Positions 11,523 to 22,904 of a stretch of 64,000 bases of DNA are shown piece by piece. This DNA comes from Sanderia malayensis (lineage: Eukaryota > Cnidaria > Scyphozoa > Semaeostomeae > Pelagiidae). Under the pieces are notes generated by a model that had not been told where the DNA came from, did no database searches, and saw only the letters and a list, made by a program, of their open reading frames with translations. A program made the position numbers and the translations under genes. Location of the stretch: positions 62,001 to 126,000 of the forward strand of contig RQOL01000825.1 in the NCBI GenBank assembly GCA_013076295.1. Direction: 5' to 3'. Position 1 is the first letter of the stretch. Every line of letters begins with the position of its first letter.

Positions 11523-13990
11523 CCCTTTTAGAGATTCCCCATTTTATATACCCTCACGTTCCTGTAATTGCCGTTCCCCCTTTTAGAGAGAGCAGCTGGC
11601 AGCATGCTTGGCCTTACATCGTAGCGTACTTGACACGAAAAGGAGACAGATTGAGAACGAGGCGGACTTTGATTTTTGAAGTGAAGGGAGTGACATTAAA
11701 TTTAGAAGAATTGACTTCAATTTTATGGGCCCAAAACCATAAATAACTGAAATTTTAGTCGGAGTTTTTGCAAACCAAAAGTGATATGTCGTGAGGTGTT
11801 TCTGTTGAAATTCACCCAGAGCTGGGGACGGTAACCAGAAATTCGGTAGGCGATGTCTCGCTAAGCAATGGTGCTGTACGCTAAGGTTCTAACCAGAGAA
11901 TCAAAATTCTTGCGGCAAAATGTATCGATATATAATCAGTTGAGCTCCCAACACTGAGCTCAACGAACTGAAACTGAGCAACGATAATAGGTTTTACAGA
12001 GTATTTAAAACTAGATAACACATGTTACACAAGCGTGATTACATGTAAAATACCCTGTACTTCAACACCCACGAAGAACAGAAGCCCTGAACACGTTGGT
12101 GGCTTCAAGGCGCTCCACTGGCTCTATACATCTAGGCGCGAAGATAACCTGGGCCTCGTGCACGTACGTTGCACAGAAGCCATAATTAAGTACCTAAGAT
12201 TCTATTGTTTGTTAATTAACTGCGCATATCCAACGACATCTCGGTGTCCACGTAATCTTTAAGTAATCTTCATAATATAGTTCACGTAGCTTCAATAACA
12301 ATGAAGGACATCTCGGTGTCCACGTAATATTCAAACTTCAATCTTCAAATTCTCTAAATCTTCGTAATATCGTATAATTCTTCATAATTCTTCATAATTC
12401 TTCATAATTCTTCATAATTCTTCATAACTCTTTATAATCTTCATAATCTTCGTAATTCTTTATAATCTTAATATTTCTTCGTAATCTTCGTAATTCTTTA
12501 GAATCTTAATATTTCTTCGTAATCTTCGTAATTCTTTATAATCTTCATAATTAGTCGTAGTACAAAATTCACCTGCAACTCGTTGCAATTCGATACGTGA
12601 ATTGTTGCCGCTCGCAATAATCAAATATAATAATAATAATGAAATAGCCGCTACAATGATAATAATAATAATGATAATAAGATGGGCCCCATGACAGATA
12701 ACTAAAACTTTGCAAATTATGGATAAAGATTCGGATAAACGTTGACTTTAGACAGTGGTTAAACTTTATAAAACATGTTTGCACTGTTCTGCTTTAAAAT
12801 TGTTTTCTTTTACTACGGGTAGTTTCGGACTGTGCGACGCTTCTGAAAAGAATCGAATTCTTATTAGGATGCAATGTTAATGCCTGTGACACAATGACGT
12901 GATCTGAGTAGTTGTGTATTGTGAATATTTTGGTAGAATGTGTTCTTACTAAATAAAGATAAATGAAATAAACTCGAAAAGAAATAATATTCATAAAAAC
13001 AGCAAAATCATGATCATTCGGGTCAGCGATGACTTAAACTTCCGATAACTAAAGCCAATTTGCATACGAGAGAAAACTTTGCAAGTGCTTTCTAGCAGTC
13101 AAAAACTCACTCTAACTGCCCAGTGCAGGGTGCACAGCAATGATAGTAATAATAATAATAATGATAATAATATTAATAATAATAATAATGAGCATGATGA
13201 CGTTGATAAGGTTTCCATGTTTCGTTGTTTTAGCTCTTGTTATGTTGTGATATATTCACATTTTGCTGCTATGTTTGATGGGCGATAACAGACGTTAGAA
13301 AAGCAGAATGGTCTTTTCTCTGCACTTATATGAATGCTTTAAAGTGCCTCTACACCTTATTTTTTATTGGCTAAAACTATAGATTCGAATGCGCTGATGC
13401 TGAATCCGTTTATATTTTTTTGATATGACAAATAGTTTTTGAGATACGAGGCAACGGGTGCCACTTTTTCGTGGTCAACTTTTAGGACCGGAATTTACCT
13501 ACTATGACATCATAGTAGGTAAATTCCAATGTAGTGGCTGCTCGTTGTGCTCAGTGGCGGCGGGCGTAGGCCTACATCAGTATAATAACCAGTGTTTGCG
13601 CTTTGTCGTGTTTCGTTATGTGTATATGGGGGTATTTGTGGACTTTTGGTGATCAGAATTGAATAGAAAGTTTCCATAAATTAACATTCTTAGTCGGATA
13701 GTAGTTCACGACAGTAGGGATTGCAGTGCCGAGGAATGCGAAGATGGCGAGGGGATAGGATTGATCGTATCGTAGAGTAAAGCAGACCGATGGTAGTGAT
13801 ACCGTTGAAGGAGAACCTGATGCATTTGATCCTATTTGGCTGAGAATTATTTCACTCAAAGCCATGAAGGAGATGTGAACAAGAAAAGAAATGTTGAAAG
13901 AAAACTTTCTGGGCATTTGACTGGATCTGAATTATTATCTTTTTGTTGTGTATCTGATGAAGTAAAAGTGTATATCAAAATTCAATATGC
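11523..13990 (-). repeat. Right arm of giant inverted repeat
   Basis: Reverse complement of 1-2437. The inner boundary is sharp: CCCTTTTAGAG at 11523 pairs with the run ending at 2437, and the next base outward into the spacer differs. At the outer side, pairing is limited by the window start, so sequence to the right of 13990 may also belong to the arm. It holds the same (ATT)n runs and a copy of the 38-bp palindrome at 13490-13527. Confidence 0.93.
13490..13527. repeat. Perfect 38-bp palindrome in right arm
   Basis: Same 18-bp stems as at 464-501, with spacer CA, the complement of TG as expected for the mirrored arm. Confidence 0.85.
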
Positions 13991-14059
13991 GCAATTTAAT
14001 TTAATCCGTGTCCGTCTATTCGATTTTCATTTGGAACAGCAAGTGTAGAAAATCTGCTT

Positions 14060-14290
14060 ATTATTACACATGAATTTCGTTATTGTACCGAAATTATTGC
14101 GCTTTGTTGTTTGATTTATTTCATTCATGATGATGCGTCCATAGAGTTTCTTCCGTCGTTGCGAATTGATGAAATCTATCCATCTCCTTCTCCTTACAGT
14201 TTTAGGGCGATCATCCCGATAAAGCAGAATTTTGTGAAGCCCTACCAATTTTGATTTATCGGTGTTCCATGGGCTAGCAAAACACATCGA
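14060..14290 (-). pseudogene. Possible THAP-domain remnant
   Basis: A minus-strand reading frame contains a Cys followed by WNTDKSK, then LHKI and a basic RRRRWIDFIN run. This order resembles a THAP zinc finger (CxNxD..., F/H-K-x-P, W-I). The second Cys and the AVP box are missing and there is no start context. It may be an exon of a THAP transposase or of a host gene. Tentative; similarity is by eye. Confidence 0.3.
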
Positions 14291-14380
14291 AATGGCAAAT
14301 TTTTCCAGTTTCACACGTAAATCCAGCAATCTTTAATCATGTTTTTGATGCTCTTCTTGGCATCCCGTCCACGGCCTCCG

Positions 14381-14690
14381 CCCTCCGCCACTGAGCACAA
14401 CGAGCAGCCACTACATGTGAATCTTGTAATTCCTCCCCACAGCTGCAAACTCATCGCAAGCCTTTCAAAACTCAAATTCCATAATGCGCCGACCTGTTTC
14501 TAATCATCAAAGTAAAAGAAAAAAAATATCGAGCCCATCATGTGGGAAAATATCGATGTCAGATTTGTTGCTTCAGTACGGGAAAAAAAGTTGTTCTTTC
14601 TACTACTTGTGGTTTGGATAGCGTGACGCTTCTGAAAAGGATCGAATTCTGATTAGTATGCAATCAATGTCTATTACGGCCACCGCATTT
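14381..14690. repeat. Diverged fragments related to the giant arms
   Basis: 14381-14420 matches arm positions about 430-460 in left-arm orientation. 14590-14690 matches about 1104-1195 in the opposite orientation, with many substitutions. These are older relatives of sequence inside the arms, so the arms contain a dispersed repeat family. Confidence 0.65.
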
Positions 14691-14787
14691 GCCTTGTTTG
14701 GATATGCAAAGCCCCTGTGATTTTTAGCGACCATGTGCTTTTTTTAGAAAATTGGTCACTTGAAAAGGAATATTTTCTGTTCATATA

Positions 14788-16183
14788 CATTAATCCCCAA
14801 AAATTTCGGACGGTTTAATTTTCGGACAAATATACTGTAAACGTGGATGGTCTAAGGCTTCTTTATCTTCTACTAATAACGGTTCCTTCGATGAGACGCG
14901 AACAAGTAAATACACGACACAAATACACAAAATAACGACACAATTCTATAATTATTCTTTCATATCTGTCACGTATCCAAGCTTCTTTCCAGCATACAAT
15001 TAATCTTCTCTAACGACAAACGAACGACAACAGTATCTCCAATACTGTTCTAAACGGCGGCCCCACAACAACAAATTCAATAAACCAAAAACTGAGGCAA
15101 CGAGATCTTTCACAAGCATCTCGTTCCTTGACAGTATGCTCTCATGCTTCTCGACGCTTACTTATCCAGGCCAGTCTAAAAACTAACTAATTAAACTAAA
15201 ACACATACATTTAAACTACTACGATCACGTGATAACATTACGAAGAACAATTAAACCAAATACGTCAACAAGGGAAGTGATACGTCCGGCGAGAAAAGCA
15301 AATGAATGTTAAGCTAATTACAAATACAAGATTAACAAAAGCGAAAACAGTGCCGATGCCACTAGGCATGGCATGTGATCAGACGAAAGCACATGCGAAA
15401 AAGACAACGAATGAATGAATAAAATAGAAGTAAAACTAGCAGTATTACAATACAGTCCGAAAATTTAACCGTCCGAAATTTTTAGCATCCGAAAATTTTA
15501 CCGTCCGAAAATTTTACTGCCAATAAACTATATATAAAAGTTGCGAAGTATATTTCTTCATACTTCCGATATGTTTTATTGACCAAGCAAAAAGTTAGAA
15601 AGTGACTGCTATGCCCTGTACATGTAGAAACGAAATAGAAATAGCAAGAAAGTGTGAAAATACTTGGTTTTGTTAGCTATCACTTAAAAATGCATGCTAG
15701 GTGTGGTCAAACAAAAACTCCATAACAGAGTCAACGTTTCGTTCAGGCATCCAATATGAATATAGCAGGATTCTCATCATCATTTGACCAGCTTGATTGA
15801 TCCTCGTCGTCAATATGATCATCATCAAGCATGATTAGCAGCAGCTCAGCTTCCTCTAAGTTCTCTGATTCATTTCCTTTTGTGTTTGGAAATGGTTCAT
15901 CTGAGAATTCCCCAGTTTCGTTGTCGACTTTCCTCGATTTCGATGCAAACTAGAACTGTATTCATGTACTCAATCATTAGTGTTGTGTGTTTTGTTGAAG
16001 ATCTCATTGTTATGTTGTGCTATGAGCTTTGAAGATACTATCCGAAAGTCCTTCGAGTCTCTTTACATTTTGTCCGAAATTTTTGTCCGAAATTGTCCGA
16101 AATCAGGATTTTTCAGTCCGAATTTTTCTGTCCGAAAATTAAACGTCCGAAATTAAACCGTCCGAAATTTTTGGGGATTAATG
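14788..16183. mobile_element. TA-flanked element with TCCGAAA-rich ends
   Basis: Inverted termini CATTAATCCCCAAAAATTTC flanked by TA (14786-14787 and 16184-16185), as for Tc1/mariner/pogo-type elements. TCCGAAATTTT-like motifs are reiterated at 14810-14830, 15455-15530 and 16060-16175. A solo LTR sits inside at 14836-15449. No transposase was recognised in the remaining body. Confidence 0.75.
14836..15449 (-). mobile_element. Solo LTR, copy 2 (TSD ATAC)
   Basis: Inverted homologue of 8160-8701, flanked by ATAC at 14832-14835 and 15450-15453. It is about 70 bp longer than copy 1 because of indels. It is nested just inside one end of the TCCGAAA element, so it is the younger of the two. Confidence 0.8.
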
Positions 16184-16202
16184 TACTCACCAAACTCTGT
16201 TT

Positions 16203-16409
16203 CATACTTCACAACAGTGCCGTTGACTTCGATACAATAGTTACAGTGAAAAATAATACAAATGGGTAGTTCTAATTGGTGGACCCCACGACCTGGTGAC
16301 TCGCAGACCCACGACTAAAAATACGACCCCTGTTTTTAAAACTGCCCAATTTGCATTTTTTACACTGTAATTATTGTATCGAAGTCAAAGGCATTGTTGT
16401 GAAGTATGG
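16203..16409. repeat. Imperfect foldback, about 52-bp arms
   Basis: 16203-16253 is the near reverse complement of 16357-16409, with about five mismatches or indels, around a 100-bp loop that includes GGTGGACCCCACGACC. No target duplication was identified. Confidence 0.75.
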
Positions 16410-16569
16410 AACGCAGTTTCATGAGCATATGAACAGAAATAAATGCTTTTCGAGTCAGCAATTTTGTCGAAAAACGCACATGGTCGTTACAAATTACTGA
16501 GGTTTTCATGTCGTAAACAAGGAAAATGCGGTGGCGGTAATCGAATTCCTGTGGAGCCACGACATCTAT

Positions 16570-17040
16570 TTGAGGAGCGTTGCGCAATCTGAAACCACCG
16601 GTAGTAAGAGAGAACAATTTTAAAGCATTTCATATAAATGCAGAAAGACTATTCTGCTTTTGTAACGTCTGTGTTTGCTATCATCCATCAAATATAGCAA
16701 CAAAATGTGAATGTATCACAACATAACAACATCTGAAGCAACGAAACATGGAAACCTTATCAACGTCATCATGCTCATCATTATAATCGTTATCATTATT
16801 ATGATTATTCAACCCTGCACCCTGCACAGCGCAGGTAGAGTGAGTTTTTGACTGCTAGAAAACACTTGCAAAGTTTTCTATGGGATGCAAATGGGCCTTA
16901 GTTACCCAAGGTTCGAGTTACTGCTGGCCATGATTTTGCTTTTTTCTGAATATTATTTCTTTTCGAGTTTATTTCATTTGTCTTTATCAAGTGAGAGCAC
17001 TTTCTACCAAATAGTCACAATACACAACTACTCAGATCAA
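16570..17040 (+). repeat. Arm-related repeat copy, permuted order
   Basis: 16620-17040 matches left-arm 650-1095 at roughly 80-85% by eye. The preceding 16570-16620 matches arm 1146-1200, which in the arm lies after that block. The junction sequence TTTTAAAGCA is shared. This looks like one junction of a tandem or circularly permuted unit of about 550 bp. It ends where BEL-A sequence begins. Confidence 0.7.
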
Positions 17041-17125
17041 CTTCTTGATAAAAGCAGGCACACGAAATTGAATCGAGCACGTTTTATTTTGAACATAAAC
17101 TATCGGCAACATGAATATCCAGCAG

Positions 17126-17871
17126 TCTCTAATTATCCTTTTCACAAACTGTCGTCCCTTTGTGATCCAAAACTTTGCCCTTAACTCACTAAATCTTGAT
17201 CTCAATTTGTTGTGGTGCACATTTACATGACAATCTCTTACAATTAGCTTTGTCAAACGATGATTTTTGGGCAGTAAAATCGGAAATTTTGCATTCATGT
17301 CTAGTTCTTAATTCTCTAACCCTCCTCTGCACTTTAAAACTTCTTCATCTTCAAATAATCCAAGCTGTTGTTTCAACTGCTTGTGCCCTTCCTCTTTCAC
17401 TAGATTGCATTGTGCTGACTTTATCCATAGTTTCTCCGCAGCAGCTGTTTCCGAAGCTGTGACTGATGTCTCAGTTGTCTGCTTTCTTGACTTCGCAATG
17501 AATTTAACAACAAGTGCTGTAATTCGGAACAACTTGCTGAGAGAACTATACTTACTTATGTCAATAAGAGCATGGATGCCTACTGGCTCAATGGGTGTTA
17601 CTATAATAACATTAGCTTTCTTCATTTCTACTTTCGCATCTTCTGGTTCTTCCATGAAAAAACCAGAAGGCCAAAATTCCCAATCCTTGACTAACCATTC
17701 TGGACCTTCCCACCAAAGTCTACCTTCTCTCAGTTTTTCTGCTGTTGTGCCTCTGGACCCAAGGTCTACAGGATTTTCAACACCCGGATAGTGTCTCCAA
17801 TTTGTTTTTTCTGACATTTTCAAGAATCTCGTTAACCCTATGCTGTACAAATTGACGCCATTCTTTTGCAT
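17126..17871 (-). pseudogene. BEL-A RNase H tail, linker and integrase N-terminus
   Basis: 17308-17871 encodes the stretch with YPGVENPVDLGSRG and LWWEGPEWL, which in BEL elements follows RNase H. A frameshift near 17300 leads to the integrase HHCC finger start (LIVRDCHVNVHHN). Coding stops after RDC; the catalytic integrase core is absent. The products cannot be functional. Confidence 0.8.
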
Positions 17872-18743
17872 TGTTGATCCAATATAATGCTGTCTTGCTA
17901 TCTAGCCAGTAGTTTCTTCGGTCAATTGTTAACTGATCTTGTAGTGCACCATAAACTGTCTCCATCAGCACAACTAGAATTCTAGCAGACATTAGTTCTA
18001 GCCGGGTAGGGTATACTTAACGTTTTGAGTGGGGCAACTCTTGTTTTTGCACAAATCAATCTGCTGTATGTACCTGATGTTGTTTTATGAACTAGGTAAA
18101 CTAATGCTGAATAAGCCTTGGTACTTGCACCTGCGAACCCATGTAATTGTACACTCAAAACTTCATCATTAACATAGAGACATCGTGTCAAGGAAATAAT
18201 CCTCATTTCTTCCAAACTTCTTGCCCATGTTTTCCAAGCCTTTTGCTTCTCATCGGAAATCTCTTCATCCCACTGATAGTTCGCAAGACAAAGTTCCTGA
18301 AAGAAAACCTTGGCAAAAACTGTCACAGTACTTACCAACCCAAGAGGATCAAAAAGCTTAGCTAATGCACTCAAAATAGATTTCTTGGTCAACTTTTCTC
18401 CTTTTTGAATGGTCATTTTTGCAAGATCTATCTCAATCGTATCGTTCGTTTTGTCCCATGTGATGCCAAGAGCCTTGTTCTTTCCTATCTGTGTATTCTC
18501 ATATCCGAGAACTTCCTTGGCATAAGACATCTCACCAGAAGGACTTTTCTTGTTTGGCTCATCACATTCTATCTTTTGGGTTACTATTGGATGGTTTGAT
18601 TTCCATTTCCTCAAATGAAATCCTCCCTTCGAAATTCTGTCTTTAACATCCTGGTACAAACTGACAACCTCTGCAACATCTTTTCCATCTGTGAGTAAAT
18701 CATCCACATTATCTAAATTAACCAACCAATTTCTATTACGCAT
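17777..18743 (-). pseudogene. BEL-A RT C-terminal half and RNase H, frameshifted
   Basis: The frame at 17982-18743 contains VDDLLTDGKD (RT active-site region), GGFHLRKWKSN and KLFDPLGLVS, then the RNase H opening LHGFAGAST. In this family that box normally reads HGFSDAS or similar, so the catalytic Asp is replaced by Gly. A frameshift near 17990 leads to 17777-17992 with YWLDSKTALYWI. Clearly dead. Confidence 0.82.
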
Positions 18744-19351
18744 ACGATATTTGAGGCATTTGATTGCAATCCTTCTCTTGATGTCAGCTCTGTTTATCTT
18801 GATATTTCAAAAGCCTTCGACAGGGTGTCGCATGATGGTCTTATTTATAAATTAAAACGATGCGGTGTCTCAGGGAAACTTCTTTCTCTTATACAAAGTT
18901 TTCTTAAGAATCGAAAACAGCGAACTGTTCTGAATGGGAAGTGTTCTAACTGGGGGAGATATTTCGGCGGGAGTGCCCCAGGGTTCTACTCTAGGGCCTT
19001 TATTTTTTCTTGTTTACACAAATGATCTGACTGCTGATTTGAAATGTAATGTCAAACTTTTTGCTGATGGCACGTCTTTATTTATGGTTGTTCGGGAAGC
19101 TAACGAAGCAGCAAGTGATATGAACCATGACCTTCAGTTGATCAGTGAGTGGGCTTATGTTTGGAGAATGTCATTTAACCCTGACCCACATAAGCAGGCT
19201 GTTGAATTGTTATTTTCAAAGAAAAGGAATGAACTAGATCATCCAGTGATTCTCTTCAACAATATACCCGTAAAAAAAGTAACTGAACATAAACACTTAG
19301 GAATTATCTTAGACTCGAAGCCTTCCTTCTTGGCCCATATGAAATCTGCTA

Positions 19352-20365
19352 CAGTCAACTCTGTCTAATTCGAACTCGTGTAATTCGAACTTTTACTAAT
19401 TCGAACCAAATTCTGTGGTCCCTTGAAAAATTCCTAACAAACCCTTATAAAAAAACCTCTATAATTCGAACCTCTGTAATTCGAACTTTCTGTAATTCGA
19501 CCATTTATTTTTGTCCCCTCAAAGAAAAAACCTCTGTAATTCGAACTTTGTGTTAATCTTAGTTAATTACCTGATGACAGAACTTCTTTTTTTGCTCTTG
19601 TCTCTGGCAAGCCCATTGAAGCTTGCGTCATTGGGCAAATTGACGCAAATTGACTTACTGGGACTTAGTACGGGATGCCAGACAGTGATTTTTACGACCC
19701 AGTTTAAGCGTGGCGCTTTCTAAAAGTTAGATTCGATCAGTTGAACTTTATCAATGGCAATAATTAAAGTACCCCAAACCTGTCAGGCTCATTGAAGATG
19801 CAGAGGAGGTATTAAGGCCAATATAAACGAAATTTCAATTCCTTTCGATGCTGAACTACAGGTTATTGTTATTGTTACAAAAAATTGGAGTGTTCTATCT
19901 CATGAAAAAAGTTATCACGTGTACCAAAAAGTACACGTGATAATTAATAGTATAATTAATTATCACGTGTACACTTATAATTAATGATTAATAAAGCTTT
20001 AGAAGCTAAAAGACAACCAGAACCCAATGGATAAATATGCCGTGGGTGTGCTCAAAGATGACAAAGTTTGGGGCACTTAGACAAAGGCAGTAATGAACGC
20101 TTTGCAAAACAATTTTCCATGTTGTGACGTAATCCATATATTTTTGTTTTCTATTATAATAATTAATAAACTGTTTTGCTTCTTTAAAATGCCTTTAGTC
20201 CATAACAATGGTCATAAAAATATAGTTTATGGCCATAAAACGGAGATATGGGGGTAACTAGGGGTAAAATATGGCACTTACATGAAAACTCGTATAATTC
20301 GAACTTTCTGTAATTCGAACAAATTTGGATTCCCCCATAGAGTTCGAATTAGACAGAGTTGACTG
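19352..20365. mobile_element. Pogo/mariner-like MITE, TA duplication
   Basis: Termini CAGTCAACTCTGTCTAATTC are inverted and flanked by TA (19350-19351 and 20366-20367). TAATTCGAAC is reiterated near both ends. Excising the element and one TA joins the two parts of the LINE frame exactly in phase. No transposase ORF. Confidence 0.92.
19912..19943. repeat. Perfect CACGTG hairpin
   Basis: TTATCACGTGTAC, six bases, then its exact reverse complement. A third copy of TTATCACGTGTAC follows at about 19960-19972. It lies in the body of the pogo-like MITE. It brings several E-box-type CACGTG sites close together. Confidence 0.8.
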
Positions 20366-21576
20366 TATCTCTAAAACGAGAAAAGGCATTGGCTTGCTGA
20401 AAAATCTTTCTAAATATCTACCCAGACATACTTTAAGTAAACTATATAAACTTTTTGAGCGACCACATCTGGATTACGGGGATGTTATCTATCACATTCC
20501 AGCTGAAGTATGTGAATTGAGTCAAAAGATCAGATTATCAAATTTAATGGAAAAATTAGAATCTGTACAGTATTTTGCTGCTCGTGCTGTAAGAGGCACT
20601 TGAAAGGGAACATCACGCGAAAAGCTATACATTGAGCTTGACTGGGAGTCTTTGAATTCCTGAAGATGGAGTAGACGACTTACTTTGTCCTATAAGATGA
20701 TGAATAACCTCACACCCCTGTATGCAAAAGAGCCAATTCCACAACCTTATCTTTCAAATTACTCTCTTCGCAACCAGGGTGTCATTGGGCGGATGAGGGC
20801 AAGAACAGAACAATTTCAATCAGGCTTTTATCCAAACTGCATATCTGAGTGGAATTAGCTCGATCCAGAAGTCAGGCTTACGCCATCTGTTGCTGTCTTC
20901 AAGAAAAAGCTTTTGTCTGTAATTCGCCCCCATGAAAAATCTATATTTGGTATTCATGACCCAATAGGCTTGTCTTATCTTACCCAAATCAGGGTTGGTC
21001 TCAGTGAATTAAAATTTCACAAACTTAGTCATAATTTCCGAGATGCCATTGACCAGATGTGCCCAATAAGCGATGGAATTGAGGATGCGGAACATTTTTT
21101 GTTGCTCTGCCCTTCATTTGACATTCAACGACGAGATCTTCTCGCTGGAGTTTCGGAATTATTGCGAAGAAATGTTCAAATAAACAGCCTTCCAAATAAT
21201 GCGTTGATTCAAATTTTATTGTACGGTGATAAGGATCTTTCTATTGATGTTAATAGAAACTTACTCAGATTAACCTTAAATTTTATACACAAAACAGGTC
21301 GATTCAATTGAGTGTTTCGAAGAAACTGCTACACCCCCACCCCCGATCGCAAAGTCTCTTTTTTCTCCTTTTTTTAGTTATTTTTGTATCATTCCTTTAA
21401 TTTAACGTTTGTGCTTTAATTATTTTGTGTAATGGCCCTGGCAGATTCACGATCTTTGCTTTCCAGGGTATCGTCTTTGTAAATGTAGGTTCTTTGTATT
21501 GTGTAATGTAAATTTTTATCTATTGATATAAAAAAAATCATCCACATGGACTTTCCTGAAAAACTCTGTGTCTTCC

Positions 21577-21882
21577 TTAAAGCTCTATATCACCAATTAA
21601 AACTATCTGTCTCTCTCGAAAACGAATAAGCAAATCAAACAAAAGTGGGGTCGACGGGGGTCCAAGGTGGAGGCATACACCTGATCTCCTATCCTTACTT
21701 GATGCATCAAATACTACCCTGACTTTTGTGGTTTCTGCATCTTGACGAATCACTGCTTGATGTGGCATGTAATGAACTTTCTCGTCACTTTCTAGGTTCA
21801 ACACTTCTTCAATAATGCCAGCCTTTTCCTTGTCCTCTATAATCTTTGCATAATCTTGTAGAACCTCTGGTTCCCTTTTCAA
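21577..21882 (-). pseudogene. BEL-A RT N-terminal part
   Basis: Encodes the BEL RT opening: AGIIEEVLN, VHYMPHQAVIRQDAETTKVR, VVFDASSKD and LIGDIE. The frame breaks after DIE by a small deletion; residues resembling EFFRKVHVDD follow in another frame before the LINE boundary. These boxes correspond to RT motifs up to the LWVDD-type box. Confidence 0.85.
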
Positions 21883-21992
21883 TCTAGAAAGTTACCCTTT
21901 AAGACTTGAAAGACTAGTATTATAATTTGAAGGGAGAGGTCTGTGACCAACCTTCCATGGCAACTTTGTTGAATACCGTTGCCCATCATAGG

Positions 21993-22889
21993 CTATACAA
22001 AAACATCATTCCTTGTCTTTACACCTATACTATCCAACTCCCAAAACCGATCAACCAAGTTCTCCAATGCATTCTTTTCATTAGTGACAACAAACGTATT
22101 GGCTATAACTGGTGATGAAACACAATCATTCTGTTTAATTTTCACTCCTGGCAATGGCCCTGAAAGCACCCATCCTAATATAGTTTTCACAGCAACAGGA
22201 TGATTAGGCAATCCTCTTCTTGTCTCTCCTTGTAGAAATTCCCACAGGAAATCTGCTCCTATCAAACAATCTATGCCTAGTATCTCCTTATCTTTTGAAA
22301 CATCTGAAAACCACAAATCTTTCAAATATGAAAAATCTTTCTTAATTGCCTCAGGGTGTACATTAGATATTTCAGAAATATTGTCGACAACATAAGCTTC
22401 AATCCTTGACTGTCCCCCCTTGTCGGCATGCTGCAGAGTGACTTCAAGTACTTCTCTCTCCTCAAAACTCGCATCACTACTTCCAAACACTCTAGCTCCC
22501 AAGCACTCTTTCTTAATGGGACTTAATTTTAACTCTCTTGCAACAGAAGAAGTCACAAATGACCTCTGGCTGCCACTGTCAAAAAGCATTTTAACTTTTC
22601 CTCTATTCTCTCCATTAATGATATGGGCTTGGGCTGTCTGCAACGTAATACTCCCTCCACATCCAACATTGCCATTGCAGGTACTGACTGCGGCACGATC
22701 AAAGCTTAGTGCAGTGGGGTCAAGAGGCATCTCATGTGTTGTCATATTGCCTGTTAAGTTGTTAGTAACATTACTGTTATCATTATTGTTAGGATTAGTC
22801 CCTTCACAGATCGAGGGGTGATGTTTACAACCACAGACTCCACAACTAGGCTTCTTATAACATTGGTTAACACGGTGCCCTTCAAGCAA
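21993..22889 (-). pseudogene. BEL-A zinc knuckle and aspartic protease (DUF1758-type)
   Basis: A 298-codon frame. The N-terminus holds the end of a CCHC cluster (CGVCGCKHHPSIC) and is followed by a retropepsin-like domain with LFDSGSQRSFVTSS. DSG is the catalytic loop, intact here. IDCLIGADFLWEF and the GWVLSGPLPG block mark the C-terminal part of the domain. It separates from gag by a stop/frameshift near 22890 and from RT near 21990. Confidence 0.85.
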
Positions 22890-22904
22890 AGAATTAAAAC
22901 AACG

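Larger units (their letters stand above)
18780..21311 (+). pseudogene. LINE ORF2 fragment (RT to C-terminus)
   Basis: Contains RT boxes VYLDISKAFDRVSHDGL and GVPQGSTLGPLFF, then FADGTSLF, where the usual F/Y-A-D-D reads FADG, so the second active-site Asp is lost. A frameshift lies near 18950 between overlapping frames. After the MITE the frame resumes in phase at 20368 with SKTRKGIGLL and the downstream RNA-binding region. Stops occur near 20601, 20660 and 20858. The C-terminal frame 20913-21311 has a Cys-His-Cys arrangement (MCPISDGIEDAEHFLLLCP) typical of many LINEs. Confidence 0.85.
18757..21538 (+). mobile_element. 5'-truncated LINE inserted in BEL-A
   Basis: The plus strand carries the RT and C-terminal part of a non-LTR retrotransposon ORF2, ending in an A-rich tail with ATTGATATAAAA near 21520-21536. 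Its insertion splits BEL-A. A pogo-like MITE (19352-20365) interrupts it. ATCATCCACAT occurs in BEL-A sequence near 18704 and again at about 21537, perhaps microhomology used when BEL-A sequence was lost, so exact ends are uncertain. Confidence 0.85.

Noticed and set aside
9004..11523. 839-residue Arg/Thr-rich ORF on the minus strand
   Set aside because: It is only the translation of a 9-bp tandem repeat whose period is a multiple of three; no start context or non-repetitive domain.
1..13990. Polinton/Maverick-type giant transposon
   Set aside because: Size and long inverted arms would fit, but no DNA polymerase B, packaging ATPase, integrase or capsid-like ORF is present in the spacer.
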